A DNA stretch of 64,000 bases from Aquabacterium sp. (GTDB lineage Bacteria; Pseudomonadota; Gammaproteobacteria; Burkholderiales; Burkholderiaceae_C): contig NZ_JAUSAR010000188.1 of assembly GCF_030652515.1 (NCBI RefSeq), forward strand, positions 62,001 through 126,000, written 5' to 3'. The position numbers were made by a program, and so were the translations under genes. Below, piece after piece: positions 19,176-28,388 of this stretch. Below the pieces are notes generated by a model. That model did not search any database, was not told the DNA's origin, and saw only the letters and a list, made by a program, of their open reading frames with translations. Numbering within the stretch: position 1 is the stretch's first letter; each line of letters starts with the position of its first letter.

Positions 19176-20363
19176 TCAATCTGAGTTCATCTTCTGCAAG
19201 GCATTCATCAGATGCGTCAAAGGCGTCGCGTTGATGTGAGGTGCCATGGGGAACACGTCATCACCCGGATAAACCACCCATTGGTGCGTGGCCTGAACAT
19301 CCGCCGATCCGGTGTGGAACCCTTTGCTGACGACCGGGGCTTTAGACCGCTTGATTTCAATGGCCCACCGCTGCGCGTTTGGCAGCTCCAACACCAAATC
19401 AACCTCTGCGCCTGCCGATGTTCTGTAAAAGGTAGCGGTGGTGCTTTCAGGTGCTGCGGCAATGATGTTTTCGATGGCCCAGCCTTCCCAGCTGCCGCCT
19501 GCAACAGGGTGGCCCAGGATTGAATCCCGGGTGGGCAGGCCCAGCAAGGCGTGAACCAGCCCGCTGTCGCGCACGTAGATTTTTGGGGCCTTGACCAGCC
19601 GTTTGCCCTCATTGGATGCCCATGGCTGCAAGCGGCGCACCAGCATCAAATCGCACAGCAAATCGACATACCTTGCCACGGTCTGACCACTCACCGCCAG
19701 TGAAGCCGCCAGTTTGGCTGCGTTGATCAATTGGCCCTGTTCGTGGGCCAGCATGGTCCACAGCCGTCGCAGTGTTTGTGCAGGAATGCGTGGCCCCAGT
19801 TGGGGAATGTCGCGCTCCAGGTAGGTTGTGATGAACTGTTGGCGCCAGCGCATGCTGGCTGCATCAGAGCTGGCCAAAACCGAGTCTGGAAAGCCGCCCC
19901 TGACCCATAAACGCTCATGGGGCGCTGCCGCCAAGTCGGGCGCCTCAATGGCCAGCAATGTGGGTAATTCAGCGTAGGCCAAGCGGCCCGCCAAGCTTTC
20001 AGAAGACTGCGCCAGCAATTGCCCAGATGCCGAGCCCAAAAGTAAAAACTGGCCTGTGCGTTGATGGCTGCGACGTCGCCGGTCGATCACGCCACGCAAC
20101 ATGGCGAATAAATCCGGTGCGCGTTGCACTTCGTCAAGGATGACCAACTGCCCTGCATGGGCCTCCAGAAAAGCTTCGGCATCTGCCAGCTTGGCCAAGT
20201 CGGAAGGAGACTCCAGATCCAGGTAAACACCGTTGGCCCCCAACGCATCAGACATTTTCAGCGCAAGCGTTGTTTTCCCAACTTGGCGTGGCCCCAAGAT
20301 GGCGACCGCAGAGAACTCCTGCAGCAACTGGCGAATGTGGGCAAAAGCAATGCGGTCGATCAT
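19176..20363 (-). CDS. AAA-family ATPase with DUF4143 domain
   Basis: 395-residue ATPase. Walker A GPRQVGKTT (24-32) and Walker B LVILDEVQ (73-80) lie in the N-terminal ATPase domain; a winged-helix region (about 195-260) and a C-terminal DUF4143 domain with a nuclease-like EVDLVLELP...AIEIKR block follow. Such proteins are common, scattered and of unknown role. The block GAEVDLVLE plus EIKR resembles the PD-(D/E)xK metal site, as noted for this family. Start is the ATG at 20363, directly beside a 41-bp palindrome; an in-frame ATG at 20405 would put the palindrome inside the coding region. There is no Shine-Dalgarno sequence at a normal distance, so translation may be leaderless. Confidence 0.85.
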   Translation of the reverse strand: MIDRIAFAHIRQLLQEFSAVAILGPRQVGKTTLALKMSDALGANGVYLDLESPSDLAKLADAEAFLEAHAGQLVILDEVQRAPDLFAMLRGVIDRRRRSHQRTGQFLLLGSASGQLLAQSSESLAGRLAYAELPTLLAIEAPDLAAAPHERLWVRGGFPDSVLASSDAASMRWRQQFITTYLERDIPQLGPRIPAQTLRRLWTMLAHEQGQLINAAKLAASLAVSGQTVARYVDLLCDLMLVRRLQPWASNEGKRLVKAPKIYVRDSGLVHALLGLPTRDSILGHPVAGGSWEGWAIENIIAAAPESTTATFYRTSAGAEVDLVLELPNAQRWAIEIKRSKAPVVSKGFHTGSADVQATHQWVVYPGDDVFPMAPHINATPLTHLMNALQKMNSD

Positions 20364-20402
20364 CCTTGCAATTGTTCCATAACAAGGAATAATTGCAAGG
20401 AT
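20362..20402. repeat. 41-bp palindrome overlapping promoter and start of the DUF4143 ATPase gene
   Basis: Two 17-base arms (20362-20378 ATCCTTGCAATTGTTCC, 20386-20402 GGAATAATTGCAAGGAT) pair with a single G-T mismatch around a 7-base centre. On the minus strand a TTGATC (20405-20400) and TATGGA (20381-20376) with an 18-bp spacer could be the promoter, fully inside the dyad, with transcription starting at or near the ATG. It is well placed to be an operator or an mRNA hairpin controlling the ATPase. Confidence 0.8.
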
Positions 20403-20436
20403 CAATCGGTTGTTCTTAATCCATGAAATGCCCCCC

Positions 20437-20442
20437 TACAAT
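20437..20442 (+). promoter_or_regulatory. Candidate -10 element for the wza-like operon
   Basis: TACAAT 34 bases before the start codon of the export gene. A TTCTTA at 20413-20418 gives an 18-bp spacer but is a poor -35. It would initiate the plus arm of the polysaccharide locus. Confidence 0.4.
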
Positions 20443-20475
20443 CCGTTGACGATTTCACATGGAAGAAGTGGGCTC

Positions 20476-22977
20476 ATGACTCAACGCAGGTCGCATCCGT
20501 TCCGCCAGATCATTGCTTTATTGACTTCGTTTTCGGTGCTGGTGGCGCCTTTGGCGCATGGGCAGGGGCTGGGTGGGTTTGGCGACGAGGCCCCCTATGG
20601 ATCGAGCGGCTTTGGTTCTTCCCTGGGAGGCGCGCGCCAGGGCACTGGCATGGGTCAGATGGACAGCATGGGCAGCATGGGCAGCCCTCAGATTCGCCAA
20701 TCGTCAGGCGACGATCGCAGCATCGTCTATCCGAATCAAGGCCTGGGTGCGCAGGGGCGCAGCAACGGTAACCCGCAGATCTTCAGCGCAGACCAGAGCC
20801 TCAAACCGCTGCCGCCCAACGATTTTCAGAAGTTCATTCTGGACAGCACAGGGCAAGCGTTGCCCTTGTATGGCGCCACGTTTTTCTCTCAAGCGGGCAG
20901 CAGTTATCAGCCGCTGGCCAACACCCCCGTCTCACCTGACTACACCCTGGGCCCCGGTGACGAGGTTCTGATCCGTGGGTGGGGTGCGGTGGACGTCGAC
21001 GTCAAGGCGGTGGTCGATCGCAATGGGCTGATTCACATCCCGCGTGTCGGGGCCGTGTCACTGGGCGGCGTCAAGTCTTCGCAAGCCGAAGGCGTCATCC
21101 ACGCGGCCGTGGGCCGCTACTACCGCGACTTTCAACTGAGCGTCACGCTGGGCCAATTGCGCGGCGTGACTGTGTACGTGGTTGGGCAGGCGCGCAAGCC
21201 CGGTGCTTACACGCTGGCCAGCACGTCCACCTTGGTGTCTGCCTTGTTTGCCAGCGGTGGCCCCGGGGCCAATGGCAGTTTGCGCCACGTGCAAGTCAAG
21301 CGGGCTGACCGCGTGGTGGCGGAATTGGACCTCTACGCCTTTTTGTCCAAGGGCGACAAAAGCGCGGACATCAAGCTGCAGGATGGCGACACCATCGTGA
21401 TCCCTGCCGCACGCGGCTATGTGGCCCTGACCGGCAAGGTCAACACACCAGGCGTTTACGAGCTGGCTGGCAAGAACGACAGCATCGACAGCATGCTGGC
21501 TTTGGCGGGTGGCTTGCCCGTGGTGGCCGACCCCAAGCGCGCTTATCTGGAGCGTGTTGACCCTTCGCGCAAGCCATCGCGCAGCGTTGAAAGCTTCGCG
21601 CTGGATGGAGAAGGCCTGAAGCGTTCTTTGAAGAATGGGGATTTGCTGACCGTTCAATCGCTCACCGCCGAGTTTGGCAACGCCATCACCTTGCGGGGCA
21701 ATGTGGACCAGCCTGTGCGCTTGCCCTGGAAGCAGGGCATGAAGGTGCGCGACCTGATTCCCAACAAGGCATTCCTGATGTCGCGTGCGTCGGTGAAGCG
21801 GCAGAACGAGGTGTTGTTGACGGAGGATGAGAAACGGCGGATTGACCGAAATGCCTTGCGCCGCAGCCGAATGGACAACAACGAACAGCCGCTGCCCGAC
21901 AGTTCATTGGGTTTGGAAGGACGGGTGAACGATGCTGACAGTTCTGGTCCGCGCGATGCGCGTGAAACTGCGGATACGCTCGCTCAGCGCATTGGCAATC
22001 TCGTGGATGAGGTGAATCTTGATTACGCCGTGATTGAACGGGTGGACAGCAACGACGTGTCGGTCAAGCTGGTGCCTTTCAACCTTGGCAAAGCGCTGGA
22101 AGACGCGGCCAGCCCAGAGAATTTGGCCCTGCAACCTGGCGACATCGTCACGGTGTTCTCGGTCAACGATGTGCGGGTGCCTCAGGCGAAGCGGCAGGTG
22201 TTTGTTCGGGTTGAGGGCGAGGTGCAGCGGCCGGGCATCTATCAAATGAAGCCTGGTGACAGCTTGCCGCAGCTGGTGGCGATGGCGGGTGGTTTGACGC
22301 CGGATGCTTACCTGTTCGGTTCGAGCTTCTACCGCGAGGAAGTGCGCAAGACGCAGGCTGAGAATTTGGAGCGTTTGGTGAGGCGCCTGGAGGCGCAAAG
22401 CCAGACCAAGCTCAGTTCATCGGCGGCCAGTCTGTCGAACGTGAGCGGCGATGCGGTGGCGCAGTTGCGAGTGCAAGCCGAGGCCGCGGCTCAAAAGCAG
22501 GCGTTGGATCGCTTGCGCAAACTCAAACCGACTGGGCGGATCATGTTGGGGTTGGCGGATGATCAAGCCACTGCAGATGCCTTGCCAGTGTTGAAGCTGG
22601 AAAACCAGGATCGTTTGGTAGTGCCTGCTCGGCCTGACTTCGTCCACGTGCTGGGATCGGTCAATACCGAGTCTTCATTGATATGGCAGCCGGGTAGAAC
22701 GGTTCAGAATTACCTGGATCTGGCTGGCTTGACGAGCGGTGCAGACAAGGACGAACTGTTCATCATTCGTGCAGATGGCAGTGTGTTGTCGGATGCTGAC
22801 CATTGGTTCAATCGGATCACGAGCACCAAAGTGTTGGCGGGGGATTTGATCGTGCTGCCGGAAAAGACCGATCATGAAAGTGGCTGGAGTGCGTTCACCC
22901 GCAATGCGAAGGATATTACACAAATTGTGTATCAGTTCAGTTTAGGTGCGGCCGCAATCAAGACCTTACGCGACTAA
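20476..22977 (+). CDS. Polysaccharide export protein, Wza-like with multiple SLBB domains
   Basis: 833-residue secreted protein of the polysaccharide export family. A signal peptide (about 1-29, LLTSFSVLVAPLAHG) is followed by a Gly/Met/Ser-rich stretch (32-75, including GMGQMDSMGSMGS), the PES domain starting at YTLGPGDEVLIRGWG (156-170) and several SLBB repeats (VVGQARKPGAYTL, LTGKVNTPGVYEL, VRVEGEVQRPGIYQM, HVLGSVNTESSL). It is more than twice as long as E. coli Wza. No lipobox cysteine is seen, so it is not an obvious lipoprotein. It should form the outer-membrane or periplasmic exit channel. GGAAG precedes the ATG at 20476. The stop overlaps the next gene's start by one base (TAATG). Confidence 0.9.
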   Translation: MTQRRSHPFRQIIALLTSFSVLVAPLAHGQGLGGFGDEAPYGSSGFGSSLGGARQGTGMGQMDSMGSMGSPQIRQSSGDDRSIVYPNQGLGAQGRSNGNPQIFSADQSLKPLPPNDFQKFILDSTGQALPLYGATFFSQAGSSYQPLANTPVSPDYTLGPGDEVLIRGWGAVDVDVKAVVDRNGLIHIPRVGAVSLGGVKSSQAEGVIHAAVGRYYRDFQLSVTLGQLRGVTVYVVGQARKPGAYTLASTSTLVSALFASGGPGANGSLRHVQVKRADRVVAELDLYAFLSKGDKSADIKLQDGDTIVIPAARGYVALTGKVNTPGVYELAGKNDSIDSMLALAGGLPVVADPKRAYLERVDPSRKPSRSVESFALDGEGLKRSLKNGDLLTVQSLTAEFGNAITLRGNVDQPVRLPWKQGMKVRDLIPNKAFLMSRASVKRQNEVLLTEDEKRRIDRNALRRSRMDNNEQPLPDSSLGLEGRVNDADSSGPRDARETADTLAQRIGNLVDEVNLDYAVIERVDSNDVSVKLVPFNLGKALEDAASPENLALQPGDIVTVFSVNDVRVPQAKRQVFVRVEGEVQRPGIYQMKPGDSLPQLVAMAGGLTPDAYLFGSSFYREEVRKTQAENLERLVRRLEAQSQTKLSSSAASLSNVSGDAVAQLRVQAEAAAQKQALDRLRKLKPTGRIMLGLADDQATADALPVLKLENQDRLVVPARPDFVHVLGSVNTESSLIWQPGRTVQNYLDLAGLTSGADKDELFIIRADGSVLSDADHWFNRITSTKVLAGDLIVLPEKTDHESGWSAFTRNAKDITQIVYQFSLGAAAIKTLRD

Positions 22978-24143
22978 TGGCCCAAGACATGACTCAAAAC
23001 ACACAAGTAAACGCCTATGGCAGTGATATCAGCTTTTTAGATCTTATATATCCGGTCGTGGCAAGCTGGCGCCTACTTTTGATGGGACCCCTTATGATTG
23101 GTCTGATTGTGTTAGGGGCTACATTTCTAATCAGGCCAACATACACAGCAACCACTGAATTTTTGCCTCCTCAACAACAGCAGAGTGCTGCTGCTGTGAT
23201 GTTGCAAAGCCTCGGGTCTTTTAGTGGATTAGCCGGTGCGGCTGCAGGGCTTAAAAATCCAGCAGATCAGTATATTTCTTTTTTAACCAGTAAAACTATT
23301 GAAGGCGAATTGATTAAACGCTTTCAGCTTAAGTCGCGCTATAAAGCCGAATTAAACGAGGAGGCAGCATCAATGCTGGCAGCCAATACCCGGATTAGTG
23401 CGGGGAAAGATGGGTTAATAAAAATAGAGGTAGATGATATTGATCCAATATTTGCGGCGCGACTAGCTAATGGTTACGTTGAAGAGCTTGAAAAGCTGGT
23501 GGGAAGGCTTGCCGTCACGGAGGCGCAGCAACGCCGCCAATTCTTTGACAAGCAATTACAGCAAACCAAAAAGAATTTGACGCGCGCTGAGATCGCATTG
23601 AAAGAAACGGGTATTAACAGCGCAGATTTAAAAATGAATCCTGGGTCGGCTGTGGCAGCAATCGCATTTCTTCAAGCACAAGTAGCAGCCCAGGAAATAA
23701 AACTAGGAAGTATGCGTGGATATCTGACTGAGTCCGCGCCGCAATTCAAAAAAGCACAAAGTGAGCTTGCCGCATTGCGTGAACAGTCGCGAAAAGCTGC
23801 AAATACAACGCAGCTGAATGATGTGGGCAATTCGGATTACATTTCAAAATACCGGGAGATGAAATATCACGAGACATTGTTTGAACTTTTTGCCAAGCAA
23901 TTCGAGTTGGCAAAAATTGACGAATCAAGGGAGGGCGCGATGATCCAAGTAATTGATGTGGCCTATCCACCTGAGCGAAAAAGCAAACCGAAGAAGGCTA
24001 TGTTATCAATTTTAGCAACGATATCTACGGGATTCGCGCTGTTGCTCTTCGTCTTTGCAAGGCAAGCAGTGCAAAACATGCAACGGGACTCCGAGTCTTC
24101 AGTCAAGTTGGCCCGACTGCGCAATGCATGGCGTAAGCAGTAA
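22977..24143 (+). CDS. Wzz-family chain length determinant (polysaccharide co-polymerase)
   Basis: 388-residue inner-membrane protein with helices at about 33-52 and 341-361 and a long coiled-coil periplasmic domain between them (QQRRQFFDKQLQQTKKNLTR and similar). The first part has the Wzz signature (SFLDLIYPVVASWR, then IRPTYTATTEFLPP). No cytoplasmic tyrosine kinase domain follows, unlike Wzc, so it is of the PCP type without kinase and probably sets glycan chain length with the Wzy-like protein. Base composition drops sharply to AT-rich from its first codons, while the upstream wza-like gene is GC-rich. Translation is coupled to that gene. Confidence 0.9.
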   Translation: MAQDMTQNTQVNAYGSDISFLDLIYPVVASWRLLLMGPLMIGLIVLGATFLIRPTYTATTEFLPPQQQQSAAAVMLQSLGSFSGLAGAAAGLKNPADQYISFLTSKTIEGELIKRFQLKSRYKAELNEEAASMLAANTRISAGKDGLIKIEVDDIDPIFAARLANGYVEELEKLVGRLAVTEAQQRRQFFDKQLQQTKKNLTRAEIALKETGINSADLKMNPGSAVAAIAFLQAQVAAQEIKLGSMRGYLTESAPQFKKAQSELAALREQSRKAANTTQLNDVGNSDYISKYREMKYHETLFELFAKQFELAKIDESREGAMIQVIDVAYPPERKSKPKKAMLSILATISTGFALLLFVFARQAVQNMQRDSESSVKLARLRNAWRKQ

Positions 24144-24187
24144 GCACACTTAAGTATTTTATATAGCAATATATTTTGAGCAGATAA

Positions 24188-25585
24188 ATGATAGCACTCT
24201 CGCTTATCAATGCAGTAGTGCTTCTGCTAATTATATTAATCGATCGAAAAATCTTTAGAGGTAATGTATTTTCGCCGGGGGCGATATTCGCATATTTTGC
24301 GTTGCTTCCAGCGCTGTCAGGTATTTATTTCTCATTCAGGAGTGATAAGTTTGATGAAATAATATTGGCCCAGCTGGATGCGGCTTACCACGATAGGTAT
24401 TATGCGAATGTGGCGCTGCTGCTAACTATGCTGAGCAATATTACGGTGTATGTTGGTATAGCAATGGGGTATTTTGCAAGAGGTGAGGTGACGACGTTCG
24501 TCTTTAATCGTGTGTTCATGTTTCGGGGTTTTGAATCGGGCGATAGGGGCGAAAAAAACATTGATAAAAGAGTATGGTTATTCGGGGGAATTGTTTTTGC
24601 GCTTGGGTTGGTTGCTTATGTAGCATTTCTAACAATTATCGGCGGGCTATTTGCTTTATGGGCTGAGTTGCATCTTCGTTCAGTAAAGAATGCAGGTCTA
24701 GGTTATCTCCAGACTTTCTTTATGATGGCGATACAAATTGGTGCAACAAGTATGCTTTATATTTCATTCAAATACGATAGAACTGGGAGGTCAATAATAA
24801 TAATACTGCTATCCGCCTTCGTGTTGGGGTCTATCGGCGCAAGGGGTCCTGTATTGACTTTCTTGCTGTCAATCTTGCTTTTGTATCACTTTAAGATAAA
24901 AAAATTCCAGAAACTCATTAGTCCGCAGTTGGTGGCCCTATCATTGTTTGTGCCGATATTTGTGGTTGCAATGCTGCAGTTTCGAGGCAACTCACCCGGC
25001 GGACCATCAAAAGAGTTTTCAGAACTGGCGTCCAATAGTATTGGGAGCATTGAGCAAGGCTTCATTGCGAGAATTGGGCGGATAGAACGTGATATGGTTA
25101 TATTGAAATATTTTGATGACAATGACTTCTGGTTTGGTGCCTCATATTTGGGCCTTATCTATGCGCCAATACCGCGGTCGTTATTCCCGGAAAAGCCGCC
25201 CAATGACACTGGAATGTATCTGCGTGTGATGGCTCTGGGCGACAGGGTTTCACCACCTCAACCTGTTTCAACTCTTGGATCCTCTGGATGGCCTGAAGGT
25301 AACTGGGCTGGATATATGAACTGGGGATTCCCTGGGTTCTTCTTCCTTTTTTATGTATCTGGATATTTGCTGGGCGGATTTTACGGATATCTCGTGCGTA
25401 ACAATTTCCCTATTTTTGCCACTTGCATATATAGCGTATTTGCTGTGGGCGGGGCCCCTTCATTATCCGTGGCGGGTTTGATTAACCTGGCTATGCTATT
25501 CTTGGTAGCAACGCTGCTTATGGTCACCGTAACGCCTCTAATCGGCTCAGCAAGAAAACTAATGGTAATTTTGTCAAGCCGTTAG
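24188..25585 (+). CDS. O-antigen / repeat-unit polymerase, Wzy-like
   Basis: 465-residue polytopic membrane protein with about 11 to 12 predicted helices, beginning MIALSLINAVVLLLIIL. A large loop near residues 270-390 contains the Arg/Pro-rich blocks LQFRGNSPGG and PIPRSLFPEKPPNDTG, the latter typical of O-antigen polymerase/oligosaccharide repeat unit polymerase families. Position after a Wzz-like gene, together with a Wzx on the other arm, supports a Wzy role. Polymerases diverge fast, so family membership is based on topology, the PRSLFPEKP block and context. The DNA is AT-rich. Confidence 0.8.
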   Translation: MIALSLINAVVLLLIILIDRKIFRGNVFSPGAIFAYFALLPALSGIYFSFRSDKFDEIILAQLDAAYHDRYYANVALLLTMLSNITVYVGIAMGYFARGEVTTFVFNRVFMFRGFESGDRGEKNIDKRVWLFGGIVFALGLVAYVAFLTIIGGLFALWAELHLRSVKNAGLGYLQTFFMMAIQIGATSMLYISFKYDRTGRSIIIILLSAFVLGSIGARGPVLTFLLSILLLYHFKIKKFQKLISPQLVALSLFVPIFVVAMLQFRGNSPGGPSKEFSELASNSIGSIEQGFIARIGRIERDMVILKYFDDNDFWFGASYLGLIYAPIPRSLFPEKPPNDTGMYLRVMALGDRVSPPQPVSTLGSSGWPEGNWAGYMNWGFPGFFFLFYVSGYLLGGFYGYLVRNNFPIFATCIYSVFAVGGAPSLSVAGLINLAMLFLVATLLMVTVTPLIGSARKLMVILSSR

Positions 25586-25751
25586 GCATAGCGGAACTTG
25601 CCGGGAGGTCGAAGCACCTCAAAAAAGCACAGCACTTACATAAGATGATGGAATCTAAATGGTGATAGATACCTATACAGATGCCAGGGAAATTCCAATA
25701 ATTTGGGGTTGATAAAACGGCGATTTTTCGTCGAAAACGGATTGATGTTCG

Positions 25752-26924
25752 ATGAAAAACCTGAACGTTTTGCATGTAGTCCAAAATCTGCACCCGCATT
25801 CTGGAGGCCCATCACGCACAGTAGTACAACTCACTGACGAACTCGCGAGAACTCCGGGTACAAGCGTGGGATTAATGTTTCAAGGAAAAATTGGTGAACC
25901 TGCGATAGAGTCAAATAATACTGCGGTTGAGCGTCACTTCACGACGTCTTCATCCGAATTTGCAATGAAATCTGGAATCCCTGTTCTGCGTGGACTAAAT
26001 CTAATCATGAGCGGTGCTCCGCCTGATCTTCTTCATAGTCATGGTGTGTGGTCTCCTGCAAATCACTGGGTTTCAAAAGTGGCGAGGCATAACCGAATCC
26101 CACTTTTCATTCACCCCCGAGGCATGCTGGAGCCTTGGGCACTCGATCACAAGTTTTTAAAGAAAAAAATTGGGATGTATCTATATCAGCAGGAGGACAT
26201 CAGATCTGCAAGCGTGCTGTTCGCGACCTCAATGCAAGAGTGTGAAAATTTGCGTAAATTAGGATTGCGTCATCCAATAGCGGTAATTCCAAATGGCGTA
26301 AATATAAATAGTACGAAAAATCAGCCGGTGGAGCAGAAAATACACCGCAGTGGAAATAGAAAAGTTCTATTCTTATCAAGAATACACCCCAAAAAGGGTT
26401 TATTCAATCTTATCAATGCCTGGGCGCAAGCCGCGCCGGTTGGCTGGGAGCTAGGCTTAGTAGGACCGGATGAAGGAGGGCATCTCGCCGAGGTGATAAA
26501 TTTAATTGACGAGAGAGGACTTACGCAATCAGTTAAATACCTTGGTGAACGCGATGGTAGCGCGAAGACAATGTGCTACGAAGATGCAGATTTGTTTGTA
26601 CTGCCAACATTCAGTGAAAATTTCGGGGTTGTCGTCGCTGAGGCTTTGACATGCGGCGTGCCAGTTATCACGACGCGGGCAGCTCCCTGGGGGGACTTGG
26701 TTACGCATCGTTGCGGTTGGTGGATCGATGTTGGAGTGGAGCCGCTGGTTCAGGCGCTACGAGTGGCGATGGCATTATGTGACGAGGAGCGTCGGATCAT
26801 GGGTATCAATGGCATGCGCTATGTTAGAAGGTTTGACTGGCGAGACATCGCAAGTCAGACTTTAGATGTATATCACTGGACACTTGGTAAGGCGCTAAAA
26901 CCTAACTTTGTCCATACCGACTAG
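25752..26924 (+). CDS. Glycosyltransferase family 4 (GT-B)
   Basis: 390-residue GT-B glycosyltransferase. The N-terminal domain carries HSGGPSRTVVQL near 17-28 and a HSHGVWSPAN block; the C-terminal domain has FLSRIHPKKGLFNLI and the donor-binding ED..VLPTFSENFGVVVAEALTCGVPVI motif with the E-x7-E pattern of GT4 enzymes. It probably adds one sugar of the repeat unit on the cytoplasmic face. A 166-bp gap precedes it, so it may have its own promoter. Donor and acceptor cannot be predicted. Confidence 0.87.
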   Translation: MKNLNVLHVVQNLHPHSGGPSRTVVQLTDELARTPGTSVGLMFQGKIGEPAIESNNTAVERHFTTSSSEFAMKSGIPVLRGLNLIMSGAPPDLLHSHGVWSPANHWVSKVARHNRIPLFIHPRGMLEPWALDHKFLKKKIGMYLYQQEDIRSASVLFATSMQECENLRKLGLRHPIAVIPNGVNINSTKNQPVEQKIHRSGNRKVLFLSRIHPKKGLFNLINAWAQAAPVGWELGLVGPDEGGHLAEVINLIDERGLTQSVKYLGERDGSAKTMCYEDADLFVLPTFSENFGVVVAEALTCGVPVITTRAAPWGDLVTHRCGWWIDVGVEPLVQALRVAMALCDEERRIMGINGMRYVRRFDWRDIASQTLDVYHWTLGKALKPNFVHTD

Positions 26925-26952
26925 TTTTAATGAGGGAAAGCAGACGTAGTTT

Positions 26953-27489
26953 ATGCGATTAGATGATTTTAATAATCAAAACTTTGATCGTGGCGCGTCC
27001 GACTTCAAAGAGTTTTGTTGGTTGCTGTTTTGCGGTTTTCTATTTTCAACTTGGCTGCCTGGAAGTTCATGGCGGGTTACTGCTCTTCGACTGTTCGGCG
27101 CTAGAATTGGAATTGGGGTCGTTATCAAGCCAAATATAAAAGTTAAATTTCCGTGGCGCCTGTCGATTGGGGATCATTGCTGGATCGGTGAAGCGGTTTG
27201 GATAGATAATTTAGACCATGTTCGCTTAGGCTCCCACGTGTGCTTATCGCAAGGTACATATATATGTACCGGTAGTCACGATTGGTCGAAACCAACATTT
27301 GATTTGATAGTTAAACCGATCACTATTGATTCCCATGTCTGGGTCGGAGCGATGAGCAGAATAGCCCCTGGAGTTCACGTCGGTGAGGGGGCTATCTTGG
27401 GTTTTGGGAGTGTTGTTCTACAAGCCGTAGACCCTTGGACTATAAACAAAACATCAGTCATATTTCAAACGAAGGACCGTTCCCATTAA
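26953..27489 (+). CDS. Putative WcaF-like acetyltransferase (left-handed beta helix)
   Basis: 178-residue hexapeptide-repeat acyltransferase. The first 60 residues form a membrane-associated or helical segment (FCWLLFCGFLFSTWLPGSSWR), followed by isoleucine-rich hexapeptide repeats with catalytic His in TGSHDWSKPTFDL and the coil IDSHVWVGAMSRIAPGVHVGEGAILGFGSVV. This plan matches colanic acid WcaF/WcaB-type O-acetyltransferases. It probably acetylates a sugar of the surface glycan. 28 bp after the GT4 gene, same direction. Confidence 0.85.
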   Translation: MRLDDFNNQNFDRGASDFKEFCWLLFCGFLFSTWLPGSSWRVTALRLFGARIGIGVVIKPNIKVKFPWRLSIGDHCWIGEAVWIDNLDHVRLGSHVCLSQGTYICTGSHDWSKPTFDLIVKPITIDSHVWVGAMSRIAPGVHVGEGAILGFGSVVLQAVDPWTINKTSVIFQTKDRSH

Positions 27490-27518
27490 TAATGAATTCC
27501 AACTGACTAAGTGAAGGA

Positions 27519-28298
27519 ATGATTTGCTTGGTCATGAAATGGTGCAGCGAGTTGAAAATTTCTATCATTACTGCCGTTTATAACAATCAGAAAACGATTG
27601 GCCAATCTATTGATTCGGTTCTATCGCAGACCTATTCCGATATTGAATATATCGTTATTGATGGAGCATCGACCGACGGAACGATGGATGTTCTAAGAAG
27701 TTTACGATCGCGTTTGGACTTTATGATTAGTGAGCCCGATTCAGGTATCTACGAGGCCTTGAATAAGGGAATTAAGTATGCTACTGGTGACGTAATCGGA
27801 TTTTTGCATGCCGATGATATTTTCGAGAGCAATGATGTTCTTATGAAGGTGGCTACGGCTTTTCAAAATCCAAAAATCGACGCAATTTATGGCGACCTTG
27901 TCTATGTACAACAAGACGACATGAGTAAAGTAGTACGATATTGGAAATCCGGTCAATTTCATGTGGCCGCATTACACCAAGGATGGATGCCCCCTCACCC
28001 GACATTCTATGTTCGTCGGTCTGTATATGAGCGCCTTGGGGGGTTTGACACCAGCTATAAAATATCTGCCGATTTCGATGCAGTACTGCGTTTCTTGGCA
28101 ATTGGCAAAATTCGAGTTGCCTATATACCAGAAGTGCTCGTCAGAATGCGTACAGGAGGTATAAGCAACCGCTCGCTTAAAACGATCGCATTGAAGTCAC
28201 TGGAAGACTTCCGTGCACTTAGGAAAAACAAGGTTGGCGGCAGTCTAACTCTTCTAAAGAAGAATTTAAGAAAAGTTGGGCAATTTTGGCATCGATGA
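27519..28298 (+). CDS. Glycosyltransferase family 2 (WcaA-like)
   Basis: 259-residue GT-A glycosyltransferase. KISIITAVYNNQKTIGQSI opens the fold, VIDGASTDGT follows, and the acidic donor site is in FLHADDIF (HADD) after SEPDSGIYEALNKGI. The first codon is unsure: ATG at 27519 or 27534, or a TTG just before KISII; AAGGA abuts the first ATG, so the second ATG at 27534 has a ribosome site 15 bases upstream. Last gene of the plus arm; it converges on the minus arm with 90 bp between stops. Confidence 0.87.
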   Translation: MICLVMKWCSELKISIITAVYNNQKTIGQSIDSVLSQTYSDIEYIVIDGASTDGTMDVLRSLRSRLDFMISEPDSGIYEALNKGIKYATGDVIGFLHADDIFESNDVLMKVATAFQNPKIDAIYGDLVYVQQDDMSKVVRYWKSGQFHVAALHQGWMPPHPTFYVRRSVYERLGGFDTSYKISADFDAVLRFLAIGKIRVAYIPEVLVRMRTGGISNRSLKTIALKSLEDFRALRKNKVGGSLTLLKKNLRKVGQFWHR

Positions 28299-28388
28299 CA
28301 CTTCTACTCACTCCAAGTATTGGCCTGTGCCCGTAAAGTTCTTACTTCAATACGTTTTGTGAGCGTGTGTATACTCAGAAAATGCAGG

